Positions 45,822 through 58,319 of a stretch of DNA of 64,000 bases are shown here, piece after piece. The position numbers and the translations under genes were made by a program. The stretch is from positions 20,529,223 through 20,593,222 of the forward strand of contig CM038907.1 in NCBI GenBank assembly GCA_021904315.1, in the 5' to 3' direction. Numbering within the stretch: position 1 is the stretch's first letter; each line of letters starts with the position of its first letter. Source of the DNA: Sphagnum magellanicum (lineage: Eukaryota > Streptophyta > Sphagnopsida > Sphagnales > Sphagnaceae). The notes under the pieces were generated by a model. It was not told where the DNA came from. It saw nothing but the letters and a program-made list of their open reading frames with translations, and made no database searches.

Positions 45822-46429
45822 GTACTACCACAAGTGGTCAAACTTCCTAGTCTTCTTCATATATATAATGCCAAGCTAGGGTCATGAGTTTGGGGGGAAT
45901 GTACACAATCTGTCTGTCTGTCTTTGCCTTCTTCATCTCAATTAACTTGAAACTTGAAAGGTAGGAATGTATCTTTTATCATACAGACAAGGTTATTGTT
46001 GTTGACCCTAGATAATGTATGACTAGAAAAAGAGACCTCTAGTGAGCAAGACTTTTTTGAGGAGTGGTACATTATTTCTTCTCTTGTTCGCAACAATTTT
46101 GGTTAGACACAGAGATTTTCACGCACCACTATGCCATTGCACCCACTGCTAATTGCCGTCTCAATTTACTGGAATACAAGTTGAGTTTCTGTGCAACCCA
46201 ATCATTATTATCATTTGTTTTTGTTTCCAAAATCTGAGACCTTTGTGGGTGATGCACACAGGGTTGTTATAACCACTCATTCTTGTTGTGTTTGTTAGGA
46301 TTTGACCAAAACTGATATAACTTTTAAGTGCTATATGTGATACCATTGTGGGATTTTCTCTGCAATAGTGTTAAAGATATGTTTTATGCTTGCAATCTCT
46401 TGGTCCTGAAGGATAGAGAGACTAAACAA

Positions 46430-46690
46430 CAGCATTGGCTTCTGGGATTGTTGAAGAAATTGTTGATGTTTCAGTGCCATGTACTTCTGAGAAATTGGCA
46501 TCCAAGTACCATAGCATCCAGAACAGTGGTGCTGTGTTTGCTTTGTTGAATCTTCCCCATAGTTGGTGTGAATGTGGTGTGAGGTCATAGGAACATTCAA
46601 TAGATGGTACCAATGTGATGATGTACTTCAGACAGAGGGTTCTCTTGCGGCAGGCAAAGTATGTATGAGTTGATATTATTCTTTTGACTT
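46430..46690 (+). pseudogene. SWIM-type zinc-finger protein fragment
   Basis: A plus-strand frame from about 46433 reads ASGIVEEIVDVSVPCTSEKL, then YHSIQNSGAVFALLNLPHSW, then CECGVRS, a stop, EHSIDGTNVMMYF. The pattern C-x-C..H..(H) after a short beta-rich lead-in resembles SWIM zinc fingers, found in MULE/FAR1-like and plant SWIM proteins. One Trp position is a stop and the last metal ligands appear changed. No start, flanking exons or transposon ends were found, so host gene relic versus MULE relic is open. Confidence 0.35.
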
Positions 46691-47429
46691 GGAAATTCAT
46701 TAAGGAATACTTCGCAGGTAATCAAACATTTCTTCAATGCAGCAGTATGTCGTTCCAAATGGTTTGTTCTTATGGCCTGCAATGATGTATACATTTTAGG
46801 GCCCTACCATTATTGAAAGGATAAACCCTTTGTGTAGCAAACATTGAGTAGAGATCCTCATGAAGTTGATGGAGCCTGAGGCCAGGTTGAGACAAAGTCA
46901 TCACTTCTGGAATTGCCAACAAAGAAGCTCAAGTTGTATGATCAATGAGAATTTTCTGGCATAATGATTCACAGTGATTCAGAATGAGCTACATTCAGCA
47001 CCATCTCCACATTGCAGAAGTCCTTGATCAATGTCAAATTTTCTTAAAATAGAGGCATCTAACTGCCTGATCCATTCCTTCCAGACCAAAATCTCAAATG
47101 GCCCATATGATCTAGTGTCCAACATGAGCCTCACACATTTGCACATGGCCACTCATGGAACCATCTACTGCCAAACAATCAAGATGGAGCTCAGAAGCAC
47201 TCAGGGAGCTGCTATGTGACAGGCCCAGTTAGAATGGTTGGTCAGTAGCCTTCAACTGCTCATACAGCTATTGAAATTCAGTTTCAAAGATTTGCAAGGC
47301 AGCTAACATGTAGGAAATTTGCAAGCTCAGGAATCTAGTGTACTCACATAGCTGAGTACCAAACTGAAAGCAAATATATTGAGCACTCTTGGAAGAAATC
47401 AGACAGGGAGGAGGATATGTCTCATGGAT

Positions 47430-49779
47430 TGCTAGTGGCCTCTACCTCCATACAAACTTGGCAGCTATTCCTTGTCAATATATGTCAAGGGCCCTGTCCT
47501 CCACAAATATGATCTGTACACATGTTGAAATTGATGTTTCATGATGAGCTTAGCAGTAACCAATCTTGTGGAGCTTTGGGTTTCTTTAGTATGAGACAGA
47601 TGAACAACATTTGACGCAGCTCCCATTCCTCACCAATACAGTGATAAACAGGTAATCGCACTCAGCTCTACGTCAACTTGGATAGATTGAGGCTAACCTG
47701 TACCATCAATGTCTGTAGAAAATGGATTGCAGATGTTCAGACTGGATAACTTTCAGGTTTTACTGAAATAGGATAACTATATTCTCTCTGGAGTTACAAG
47801 AAAAGTCAGAAATCCATAACCCAATTGTGTATGATTGTATCTCTATGGTCTTCTGGTAGTGAAGGGACTGATTATAAATTTATGGGTTGCAAGCACAGCC
47901 CAGATTCCTAGTCCATGAATTCAGACTTGCATGCCGTATAGCTGTATTGCAATTTCTGCAAATTTTGTTCAGCTTTACCATTCAACTTGAAAATCCAAAG
48001 CTCTCCAGTCAAGATCTTCTAGTCTGGCATGTGATGGAGCTGGCCTTTTCTTTTGTGACTTTGCCAACAAATGGAGATATCATGTACCACACTCTCCAGA
48101 AGATAACAGACACATGCACAGCAAACGCTTTGGCCAGCCTCTTGGGTAATATACCTGCCCACCAACAAAGGTTCTGAATTAGACTTGCAATGCACTATAA
48201 CCAAGCCCCACCTTGTACAAGGCCAATGACCCTCAATGCCAGCAAATCTGGGTCTATGGCCACAAGGTTTAGTAATGTAAACATGTGAGAGGCTGCATGG
48301 CTGATAGTAGAAGTTCCTGGTTGTGTGCTATGCATGGAGAAATAGATAGCAAGCTGGAATCCAACCATGGGTAGAGCACTCCCTTGCTTGCAGAATCTAC
48401 GGCTTAAAATATATACAGTCATAGGGCATTCATTCTTGACTCTGCTTAGGACACATCAGACAGAGTGCCAACATAGAAAAGAAGAAACTACTGACAATAC
48501 AAAGGGGTTCAGCAACTTTCACAATCACAAGAAATTGATCTAATTGAGGTGAAAAATCATTTAGTTAATAAACACTGGTACCAGTAGCTATACCTGTAAG
48601 AAATCAAAATAAGCACACATGGCAGCAGGGTCCATGTTGCAATAGCTCACTCCTTGCAAGTCCACAATGAATGTGAATTTCTCTGTTCCTGGAGGAGGCA
48701 TGATGCATCTCACCCAAAGATTGAATTTTGTGATACTTCCAACCAAAACCCTCTTCCTTTTGATATAGAGTTCAAGTCAGATGTGGCAAGCAAGAACACT
48801 TGTGGTGTACACTTGATTAAACCCTTTAGAAGAACATCATTGAAATTAGAAACTCTTCTCCAATAGTCATGACCACCAGGGACATTTGCATTACTAGACT
48901 TGAAACTCTATCACTAGAGAATTCACAGCAAAGGAAAATCACCTGACCTAACACTGGGTGCAAGAAGCCCAAGAGAAGCCTGCCTGGCTATGAGCTTGTC
49001 TAAGGCATAGACTATTATCCCTGTCAAGCCCCCAACGCATAGAATACATGAAGCCACATGAAAGGTAGGTGGACGATGCTCCTCAGTATAGCACGTAAGA
49101 ACCTTCTCAGTGTTGCATCGTCTACACCCTGCAAGGTTATCCTGGAGAGCAACGTTCAGACGACTGAGATTCCCCTGCATACATACACACACATCAACAT
49201 CTAGTGGCGAAATCCAGCTTGAGCCATGACCTTTGAAGCCGTAGTGAAGGAGCAGGGCTGCTTATCTGCCGGTCGAATCTGTAGATCTGCAAGCAATCCC
49301 TCATTCTCACAACTAGTTGTACATGATAGTACCTGCACTGGCTGCGTTTTTGCAATTGTGCGACACTCTCTTCACGATCTTGTTTCAGATGGACATTCAG
49401 TTGCCTTGGAAAGAGGATCGAGCTCAACGACAGATTTGCGCATCAACTGCAGAAGTGTTTGTTCATCAATGTCTTCAGCTTGCGCAGACGTCCGCACTGC
49501 AACTCCGAGTGGCACAGACCTTTGGCACTCCCACATCTTCACCACTGCCGATTCGGAGCGTCCGTTCACAAAACTGGATGACAACGAGTGATATATCGAG
49601 TTCCACAAAGTTGTCTTAGCTTCCTTCCTAGCGTGTAAATGACGACGCTCGTCCTCTCCGTCGCGGACATCCATGGTAAAGCTCTTCGGATGCCGCACTC
49701 GCTCCATCCTCTGAACGGATACGCAATTATGTAATCCCCCCGAAAAAAAACGCTCTCTCATACACAGCACCGCAGACAT
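47430..49779 (-). pseudogene. Sec14-like (CRAL-TRIO) lipid-transfer protein gene, broken
   Basis: Exon pieces in order on the minus strand follow plant Sec14-like proteins. An ATG at 49779 opens a frame with DIDEQTLLQLMRK (CRAL-TRIO-N-like). Exon 49156-48930 holds GIIVYALDKLIAR. Exon ~48700-48597 holds GTEKFTFIVDLQGVSYCNMD and PAAMCAYFDFLQ, with acceptor ctccag and donor gtatag. At 48150-48030 come YYP, then in a shifted frame RLAKAFAVHVSVIFWRVWYM and ISPFVGKVTKEKASS. At 47530-47440 come QIIFVEDRALD and, after another shift and a TAG, LPSLYGGRGH. These match the family's mIVYvLDK, G.EKF..i.DLqG, YPERLgK...vhaP.iF..vW, KKIVFVE and LP..YGG. At least two frameshifts and a stop break it, so it appears non-functional unless assembly errors are involved. 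Family members move phosphoinositides between membranes. Confidence 0.7.
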
Positions 49780-51000
49780 CTCTTTCTTAACATCGGCATA
49801 CTCTCCGCCTGCTAAATCTGCATGTTTCTACAACCAGCGCGTTGGGACATTGAAACGTTCCAAAGCTTCGATCATTCCTCGCGAAGACTGAGAGGGACTC
49901 TAGTCGCTCGACATAGCAAACTGCACACCGTTCTTTCCTGTACAGACAAATTTTACAAAGCCCTTTCGCTGCTCGAAAAGCGTGGTAAACTCTTGACGAA
50001 TAATGACAAAAGGCATTCCCCGGTACACATACGAAGGAAGATGAGCAAGACGTCCGGCAAACTAACACAGAGAGTTCTTGGCAAACCACCCTCTGGTCAT
50101 GAAGAGTTGTTGATTGCAACTTCCGCATTCCAGGCGCGCACAAACGAGACACTTGCCACATCGCTGCGATGATAACCGGAAACATTTGTTTCTTAATCTG
50201 CTCATATTTTATCTGATTTTTATTTTATTTTGGTTTCATCAGAGAGGAGATCTTTGAGGCCTTGCCATTCCAGCAGCAGAGATCCAAAACTTTTCCTGCT
50301 ATCTATCTCGTCAGCCATTTTTGTTCTGCACTCTTATCTTACATTTGGACTTATCTGCAAGGATTGTGTTCTGCAGCAAGCGGGAGACACACACACGCTT
50401 AAACACAGGGTTTGTCATGCATTGCCATTACTGATGGCTTCAGTGTGGGAATCTTAGAATTGCAGGAAGATCGTTGTTGATTAGTAGATTTCATTGTTGG
50501 TTTTATTGACCAAAGTTGTTGTATCTTGCAGTTTTGCATCTGTTTGTGTGAGAAAGATCATCAGAAAAAGTAGTCTGCCATGGCTTCTCTGACTACAGGT
50601 GAGCCTGGGGACATTGGGTACATTGAACTATCAGACTGTGGTGCTGGGGGAAACTAACTGGACCAAATGCAACTGGCCTCCTGCTGGAACCCAAAACCTG
50701 AACCAGAAAATTGGTCTGCAAGAGGAAGGGGATGCAAATTACTGAACATTTGTACACTGCACAAAACTGTCTATAAATGGCAATTGTGAAATCTCTGACC
50801 TAGGCTGTATGTACATTCCACACAGTTTGACATGTTACATAAAAATACATACAACAGTTTACAAAACCTGCTTTCAGTTGACAACTTCCTAAACTCTGGG
50901 GTGTGTGATTTTTGGTCTGCATAATGAAGAAATTGGAGCAGAGGGACCTCCCAGAAGTATGAAAAGATTTGCCTTTGGAATATGTCTCGTTTGTGATGCT
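49780..51000. other. promoter-like, GC-balanced stretch between Sec14 relic and PIRL
   Basis: Overlapping frames of 116-132 codons on both strands (49787-50185) match nothing I know. They fall in balanced-composition DNA just upstream of the Sec14-like relic and are probably chance. A plus-strand ATG at 50580 is followed after 19 bases by ACAG|gtgagc, like a tiny first exon, but no partner was found. From about 50800 the DNA is the 3' flank of PIRL. Confidence 0.35.
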
Positions 51001-51020
51001 TTGATCAATCAAGGCACACA

Positions 51021-53164
51021 TCATGCCTTGATGCTGAGATCTGGGTCGTCTTTAACCCTGAAATTTGCAATCTTGTTCTTCTTGAAAACGGTCATCATAG
51101 AAGCCATGCCCATCTTTCGTGATCGCACTTTCTCCTCTGCCTCCAGATGTTGCAGCATGTCATTCATGTAGTTGAATATAGCCTGCAATACATTGACATC
51201 CTTCCTGCAATTAGCTGCAGCCAGGAAAGAGCTTTGCAGTTTCAAGTTTCACAATTGTAAGCAGTTTAAATAGAGAGCTTGGGATAGATCTAGGAATGGG
51301 GATGTGGTGTACCTCCTTTCCTTGCTGTGCAATTTGCAGTGGAGGCATGCGCAAGGGATTGCCATCCAACGTGAGTTTCTGAAGTCCTGTCAACAGAACA
51401 AATGAAGCAGGGAGCTCTGTAATATGGTTGAAGCTGATGTCCACTTCTCGCAAGCTCTGCAATCGACCGATTGACTTTGGAAGCTCCTTCAACTCTGTAA
51501 AGTTGGATGAAAGATCCAGGCTAGTCAGGTTTGGCAGTGAACACAAACTTTCAGGAACACTCTCCAGTTGGTTGAAACGCACATCCAGCTGCGTTAAGTT
51601 GGTAAGCAAGGATATGGTAGTTGGCAAGCTTCTCAGGCTATTGAGGTGCACAGATATACGCTGCAACGATACAAGATGGCCCATTGCCTCAGGCAACGCC
51701 TTCAATTTGTTGAAATCGGCATTCAACTCCACAAGTGAGGTGCAAAGCCCAATTGTCCATGGCAACTCCTCAATTGAGTTCTTTTGAATATTCAGAGTGG
51801 CCAAGTTGGTGAGGCATCCAAGAGCCTCTGGCAATCTCTTTAGTTGATTTGATTGGACATCAAGAAGGACCAGCCTTGCCAACTCACCAATAGATTCTGG
51901 TACTTCTTGCAACTCATTCCCTGCCAAAAAATTGCACACTGCTCAAAGAGACGTGATTTATAGACAGACAAACACTTTTAAGGAAAAGTGGGGATGGGAA
52001 GGACACACACTTCCTATGCTTCATATACTTAGTCTTGTATGCCACATCAAAGTTTTCAGGATGTTTGTAAAGTACCAGATAAATCAAGGGATGTCAGATT
52101 TGTAACAAGGCCAATGGACTCAGGAAGCCAGGATAAAGACATGTTGCTGAGATCAAAGACTTCATATTTTTTTGCTACAGCTGTGTCCAGAGTCCTCATT
52201 AGCTGCTGGGAGAAAACACGAGCACCTCCCACACCATCACCATCCAACGCAATGTCTACAACGATTAATCAACACAATTTCTTAGGATTTTGAGATCAAC
52301 ACCCTCCTCCTTTCAATTCTTCAGAAACTCTTCTCCCCCCACAAAGGAAACATAGAAAGTAGAGTTTCTCATGACCAGAGAGCATGTTTGAGAACCTGAC
52401 TGCAGGACTCCTGTTCTAATGCTATCCCACCTCTGTTAGTTGTTGTAGCACTCTTTGCTGTTGTCTCTTGTGAAGAGAACCTCAATGATCGATTTTTCAA
52501 AGGCTGAATTTTTCGCTCCAAAGTTTCTGGCCATATTTGTGTTATGACACTGTCTTCAGAAACCATGGGAAGACTGCTCAGCTTTCCATCTACCAGTGGA
52601 TTGCCGTGAAATGTCCGCTCAGGCCCAACAGCATGACCCATTCCAGTTTTGCTCAGAGGATGAGAAGCCACAATTTTGACTTGCTGCAAGAGTGCCCCAT
52701 AGTGGGAATGCCGCCTTTCAATCTCTATTGTGGCCATAGCAGTCTGCTTATCAACTTGGGCCTGTATCATAAGCAATGCATTCTTTCACTTTTGTGTCAA
52801 ATTTTCCACATCAATTTCGGTGAAGATTTCTGATAAGAATCCAACTACAGACAAAACACATCTTACAAACTTGTAACAAAGTGGCAAGTCTGATTATGGA
52901 AATTGCACAAAAAAAAAATCTTACCTGTGTGCGCAAGACATCCTCACACATCTCCTGAAATGATCGAAAGATGGGGGGTGGAACACCAGCAGGCCTGGCC
53001 TGTAAAAAAAGCTCTTCCAACTTCACTGGAAGATTTACATCCACTTTTGACAGAGTTTGCTGTGCGAGTTGCAATTCTTCTGGACTGGGCCGAGCTGGAA
53101 GAAGAGATTGTAGTCTCGTCATCTCAGATGTAATCTCCTCAATTGTCTCCAGCTTCCGCCCCAT
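51021..53164 (-). CDS. plant intracellular Ras-group-related LRR protein (PIRL)
   Basis: Five exons in consistent phase give 512 residues: 53164-52925, 52761-52431, 52255-52076, 51920-51313 and 51200-51021. ATG 53164 starts MGRKLETIEEITSEMTRL; a spliced 5' UTR probably lies upstream. The N-terminal ~190 residues have charged helical stretches (QVDKQTAMATIEIERRHSHY). Then come about ten Shoc2-like LRRs of 22-25 residues with LP..IG.L..L..LD...N.L (SIGLVTNLTSLDLSGNELQE onward), closed by LDGNPLRMPP. The C-terminal exon is basic and helical (FNYMNDMLQHLEAEEKV). Exon 2 must end at AGAG|gtggga to keep phase; read-through past it meets a stop. PIRLs act in pollen and gametophyte development and perhaps small-GTPase scaffolding. 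No lesion seen. Confidence 0.9.
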
Positions 53165-54230
53165 CTTTGCCAGGCAGCCTGATTTCCACTGGCACAAATA
53201 AAGAAAATTTTCTCTGCGCATCAGATTTCTTACATAAAAAATTACTTTCTTGAACAAGAGTGCTCACAGACAAGAGCATGAAGTTAAAGTGATATGATAG
53301 CAGTTGAAGAAGCTATGTACCTATCAAGAAGCTAATTTTTGCACATACCAAGAAGCTTTTACCCAACAAGCAGGTTGAGCAAGACTACAGGGGGGGTTGG
53401 GAGAATATTGCCACTCAGAGATTGTTGTCACAAGTGTCCTTGAAAAACACTACACCACCTGAAAAGCTCCAAAATCCCACAAGATCTGATACAATCCCAC
53501 AACATGGATTCAAACCAGTAAAAAAATTTACAAAACCTCAAAAACATCAAAAACCATAAAAGCTTCAAAAACCCATCATAAAACCCCCACCCACCCACAT
53601 ACACCCCATCATCTCACAAACCCAAAGAAACCACTGACCTTCAGAAACTGCAATTCTACCACACAAAGCCCCCTCCTCACCTGCCCGCCACCCAACAACA
53701 CATAACAACCCTCTAGATCCAACCAAGAAACCAAATCCTCAACTCAAATATAAGGTAATCATCTGGAAGAAAGCAGCAACAACAAAACAGACACACACAC
53801 AAACCTCAGAAAACACAGGACGAGCAAAACCAATCCCATGACGAGGCAGCTAGACTCTCTCTCCTTACATGATTCCCAAAAAACAAAAATATCTCCACAA
53901 TCACCACCAACAACACTTGCACCATCAGGGAAGCTGCTTTTCTTGAAACAAACAACAAAAATTCTTACCTACGTCATGGCATCATCCAAAGAAGAAGAAG
54001 GGGTGGAAAAAACCCATCATCAATAGACCGACTCTTCGTCTCCTCCTCATCTTTTCTCCTCTTCTTCTTCTTCTTCGTCTCTCTTGAAATTGCAAGGAGA
54101 TTGCAAAAACAAAACCCAAAGAAAAGCCCAGAACAAAACAAACAAACGAACGAACGAACGAACAGGCCATCATTCCATGATCTATCAAAAACTGAACACA
54201 AATTGATGGAAAATTCGTTTAGTCATGGAA
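53165..54230 (-). promoter_or_regulatory. probable 5' UTR, leader intron and promoter of PIRL
   Basis: An acceptor ttgtgccag|TGG lies 28 bases before the start codon, and a donor-like atcat|gtaagg near 53868 could begin a leader intron of about 670 bases. The leader candidate at 53870-54200 is rich in GAA/CTT runs (cttcttcttcttcttc near 54062) and an (AACG)n tract near 54145, common in plant 5' UTRs. The open frames on both strands here are low-complexity. Confidence 0.4.
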
Positions 54231-55119
54231 ATGATCAGCGATGAGTTTTTTTCCTAAAATTTTTTGGCGAATTTTTGCCACTTGGCCACCAAAAACAATT
54301 CTAGTGTGATTGATTCATGCAAACAATTTTTTTATGGAAACAAAAAATATGCGCCAAAAAAAAGTGTGCAGATTTTGAGGAAATTTCTCTGAAATTGTCA
54401 GATTTAGACAATAGGTAGTAAGTAGGCTTCCTTAATTATAGTAAGATTCTTGAAGTTTTGCCACTTTTTCTCTTTAACCAGTAGCCCAATTTTGGCTACT
54501 TCCTCTTGTGAATTAATTTAATTGGCAATGTAGTAGTTACCTCACAAAATTGCAAAAAGAAAAACCTTTTTTTTAATTAATTTCAGCATATGCACTAATA
54601 ATATTTATTATAATTTATTACCACAACCCATTTATCTCCCAAAATTGAAATAGAAAAACTTTTTAATTTCAGCATGTGCATTAATATTTATTATAATTTA
54701 TTATTACCGTACCCCATTTATCAGCTTTCTTTGCAAAGGTAGAGAGACAATGGAACAAATATAATTTTTCATTTGACCCCACATTTTTGACACCGAAGTG
54801 TTTGCCGGGTTTTATGGTGAATTGTGAGTTCATTTTTTGGGGGCACGTTTTTTTTTGTTGGTTTGAAAGTTTGATCGTGCTGTGCGTGCTGGGCTGATTT
54901 GCGTGTTATTGGGGTTCTTGTCCCCCCGTTAACCACCACCCCTGGGCCCAGTGTTATTTTTGGGGGCAAAATTTAGCCAAATTTTAACCTGAAAAATATG
55001 ATTTCAACCTATATACAAAGGATTTTTCATGAAAAAAATGGCCCAAATTAGCCAGATTTTGAAGAATTTTTTTTCCCCTAATCGCCAGCTTTTTAAGATA
55101 AGTTCCATAAGTAGCTAAG
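54231..55119. other. AT-rich flank with repeat debris
   Basis: Scattered phrases such as tagcccaattttggctact (near 54483), atttagccaaattttaacct and aaattagccagattttgaa belong to the dispersed tagccaaattt family but are too diverged to delimit. No gene seen. Confidence 0.4.
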
Positions 55120-55235
55120 AACATAGGAGGATTTTTTTTTTAAAAAAAAAATTAAACTTTCATATCTAGTATGTAGCCAAATTTATGGTTAAATTGTCTT
55201 ATGGATGATTGCCACTTCAGCTACATCACAAAATT
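55120..55235 (-). repeat. copy of the 'tagccaaatttggcta' dispersed repeat
   Basis: On the minus strand: tgatgtagctgaagtggcaa tcatccataag, then atttggctacatactagata tgaaag and an A-rich/T-rich hairpin. It lies on the promoter side of PIRL, as the other copies do for LUL and the small membrane-protein gene. Confidence 0.6.
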
Positions 55236-56759
55236 GAGAAAAACAAAAACCATGCCCCGTGGCTAACTTGGGTAGTCTATTGAATGCTTTACTTACCTAT
55301 ACTTAACTCTAAACACAAGTATTGCATCAGATGTACAAATGAGTATTGCAAACTTGCATTTTGAGTATGTTCAAAATTATTCACCATTAGTATATATATA
55401 GGGCTTACACCAAGTGTACTTCCATAAAAACAATACCTTCCTTTTTTTGGGAACTCGAATCATAAATTGTTATATAGCAATGTGACTATAATATTTTCAT
55501 TGCGATTAGAAACTTCAATCAACAATGGCAAAATGCCTAAGGCAAATGCAATACCCTCAAAATGTATTTGTATCTTGAATGGTGGGGGAATGAAATCCAT
55601 CTCATAAAAAAATGACTAGTAAAGCTAACCTAGATTGTACAAAGTTTGCCAAGGAAAAAACAAATGTATAGAAGAAAAAGATGGGAAATTTGATTTTTAA
55701 ACGTATGTCCACAAAATCTCATAATTGATTTCTTGCATATTAATAACTACTAGTGTGGCCTATGCCGTTGGACCAAGTGTGAACCCATTACAAAATAAGG
55801 AAACTCAACATGTGAACATTGTTTTGCAATGTATCTATTGATTTTAAGAACAACCAAATATGAAAGGAAATCATGCTTGAATTGAAGAAGGGTAAGCCTT
55901 CAAGTGTTACCATGTTATCAACTGATTTTTCCTTCCAAAACCTGGTTTTTTGGAATTTATTTGAATTTTCAGCGGCAGAAATCACTTCAAAATCAATATC
56001 TCCCACATTCTGAATCCAAATCTTACCAAATAAATTCCATTAAATCTTGCTCATCAACATCTTTCCAGCAACACCAAAGGCACATTCCAGTTCCTCCAAA
56101 ATTTTCAGCTATGATTTAGTTTAATTTTCAGTGAAGAAATCATTCAATATTCAAGAACTTTTGCACCACAAGTCCAAATGCCATGAAACCAAGCCAATGC
56201 ACCCCTCCTCCTCCAGAGCTTTCCAAAGAGACCAAGAATCTAAAAGCATCCTGATTCAGTGGATCTCATAAGTACAAACAAAACAAAACAAACATACGAC
56301 CTTCCTTCATAGATAGATAGTACATGCTACAACACCTTAGATGCAAATCCCTTGCTAGATCTATCCAACTTTTTTATTTTTTTGAAAGAACCGTCGATTC
56401 CAATTGAAGGATTTTTCTTAATTTGATAGAACATTGGTTTATTTCCAAACCCAATTTTTCACTTTTCAAAACTCTTAATATTTCAGGAAAAAAATAATCT
56501 TAGATGGGTATCAGTTCCAAACCAGATCCAATTGATCATAGCCCAAAATCATTTTTTTAAGTTACTTAGCATTGTACCACCTAATATCAACCACATGCCT
56601 AAACCAAGAAAATTAAAAAAAACTGCATACTTGAAACATCTTGCAAAATTAACAACTAAATGGCTAATGCTACCTCACCCTCAAAATTATTATTCCACAA
56701 AACATATACCTGATTAATTTTTTTTCAAACTAACATGTCCAACCCTAGTCCAAAAAAAT
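55236..56759. other. intergenic, nothing recognised
   Basis: AT-rich; a single phrase similar to the 47-bp tandem unit occurs near 55753. No supported gene. Confidence 0.45.
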
Positions 56760-57330
56760 CAGAAAAAATTGAATATGAAAATTCATATGAGATGAAAGAC
56801 ATGGCAACATCCCTATGGTCAACACCGACCATAGGGGATCATCCAAGAAATAATAATTTGCTTCACCACAAAAAAATGAATATTTAAAGGTAGAAAGAAT
56901 TGGTTTAAAAAATTGTATATTCATGTGAAATAAATCCAACCCTAAGGGAATATAGTCCAAGATTGTTATATGGTTGGACACACAATTTGAGTAGTGACAA
57001 GGGAGAAGGGATTGTCTAGAAACACAATATAAATGTTCATGTGAAATAAAAGATGTGACAACATCCCTATGGTCGGTGCCAACCATAAAATATTATCCAA
57101 GAGAAATAACTAACTTGCTCACAAAATATGAATAGTAAAACAATAAAGAATTGGTTGAAAGAAGAAAAAAAATAAAAAATGTATATTCATGTGAAATAAG
57201 AGAAGTGGAAATGTCCTTATGGTTAGCAATGACCATAAGGGATAATCTAGGTTTCGTATATGGTTTGACATAGAACGTGAGAAGTCTCAATTCCAAGATT
57301 CCTACATACAAATGTTCATCTAAATAGGAA
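56760..57330 (+). repeat. imperfect repeat modules carrying a conserved hairpin
   Basis: Three modules share attcatgtgaaataa (or atgagatgaaa), then acatccctatggtc, a short loop and accatag, then atccaagaaataa and aaagaattggtt. The hairpins lie at 56811-56836 (ccctatggtc/gaccataggg), 57065-57087 and 57215-57240 (ccttatggt/accataagg). A fourth, isolated hairpin with the same loop tagcaatg is at 58460-58483. Spacing is irregular (150-250 bases). Confidence 0.65.
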
Positions 57331-57730
57331 TATAATGAGGCATATCAAACCATAGGCTTATGCTAGTTGTCATCAATTCAAACCCCATTGGAAAGATGGA
57401 AAATCCCATCAAAAGTTTGATCAAGAGCGAGGAAACATAAACAAAATATTAAAAGGAAATAAAATATGTTGGTAGATTTCAACGGATGGCACTAAGCATG
57501 AGGATAAATGAAGGATTTAAAGTTGGCATGGGACAAACATGATACCATTTACAAATGCTAGTTACACAAAAGGGAGATTCTATATATGTAAAGATATTAA
57601 TCTACTTATATAATATCCCTAGTTTTGTCCACTTGCGGTGGTGTTTGGTCGTTCTTTCCATTCATTCGTCTCGTTATTCGTCGTCATTCGTCTCATCATT
57701 CGTCTCCTCATCCGAGATAAAAATAAAAAA

Positions 57731-57820
57731 AATAAAAGTTTCTAAAAAAAATTAAAACATGAACCAAGTTTAAAGAAACAGGGGATTTCACCGTGTCCAA
57801 AGGTCACGCGTACCCACTAG
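57731..57820 (+). repeat. direct repeat, copy 1
   Basis: ataaaagtttctaaaaaaaa, acatgaaccaagtttaaaga and ccaaaggtcacgcgtaccca recur in the same order at 58230. Preceded by a short (attcgtct)n-like tract at 57660-57710. Confidence 0.8.
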
Positions 57821-58229
57821 AAACTAAATAAATAAATAAATAAAAATAGAAAAAAATGAAAATAGACAAAATAAGAATAGAAAAAATAAAAACATGAAAC
57901 AAACATAAACAAAAAATAAATAAAAACGCAAAAACTATAAAAAAGTAATGGAAACAAATGAAACAAGGAAAGGGAAATACAATAAAATAATTTTTAAAAA
58001 AAAATTACAAAAATGAAGAAACCAAATAAAGAGTAAAAAATTAAAAAAATTAAAACTTATAATAATGAAGAAAAACCCTACTTGAAAAAGAATGAGGTGT
58101 ATCTTCTTTTTCCAAACTTCAAACTTGCATCCAAATAAACAAAAATATAAAAATAAAAAAGAAACACTTTATTTTTATTATACAAAATAATAATAAAAAC
58201 AGAAAACACATTTTTAAAAAAAGAAAAAG
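57821..58229. other. A-rich spacer between direct repeats
   Basis: Composed almost only of aaat/aaaaat words with rare C and G. No coding potential. Confidence 0.6.
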
Positions 58230-58319
58230 ATAAAAGTTTCTAAAAAAAACTAAAACATGAACCAAGTTTAAAGAAACCGGGGGACTTCATAGTGCCCAAA
58301 GGTCACGGGTACCCACTAG
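58230..58319 (+). repeat. direct repeat, copy 2
   Basis: Matches copy 1 at 57731 with about ten differences and ends ggtcacgggtacccactag. The two copies flank 410 bases of A-rich DNA. Confidence 0.8.

Noticed and set aside
49787-50185. 132- and 116-codon frames on opposite strands
   Set aside because: They overlap each other, match no family I know and lie in promoter-like balanced DNA.
50580-50598. Tiny first exon (ATG..ACAG|gtgagc)
   Set aside because: No second exon with matching phase was found on the plus strand before the antisense PIRL gene.
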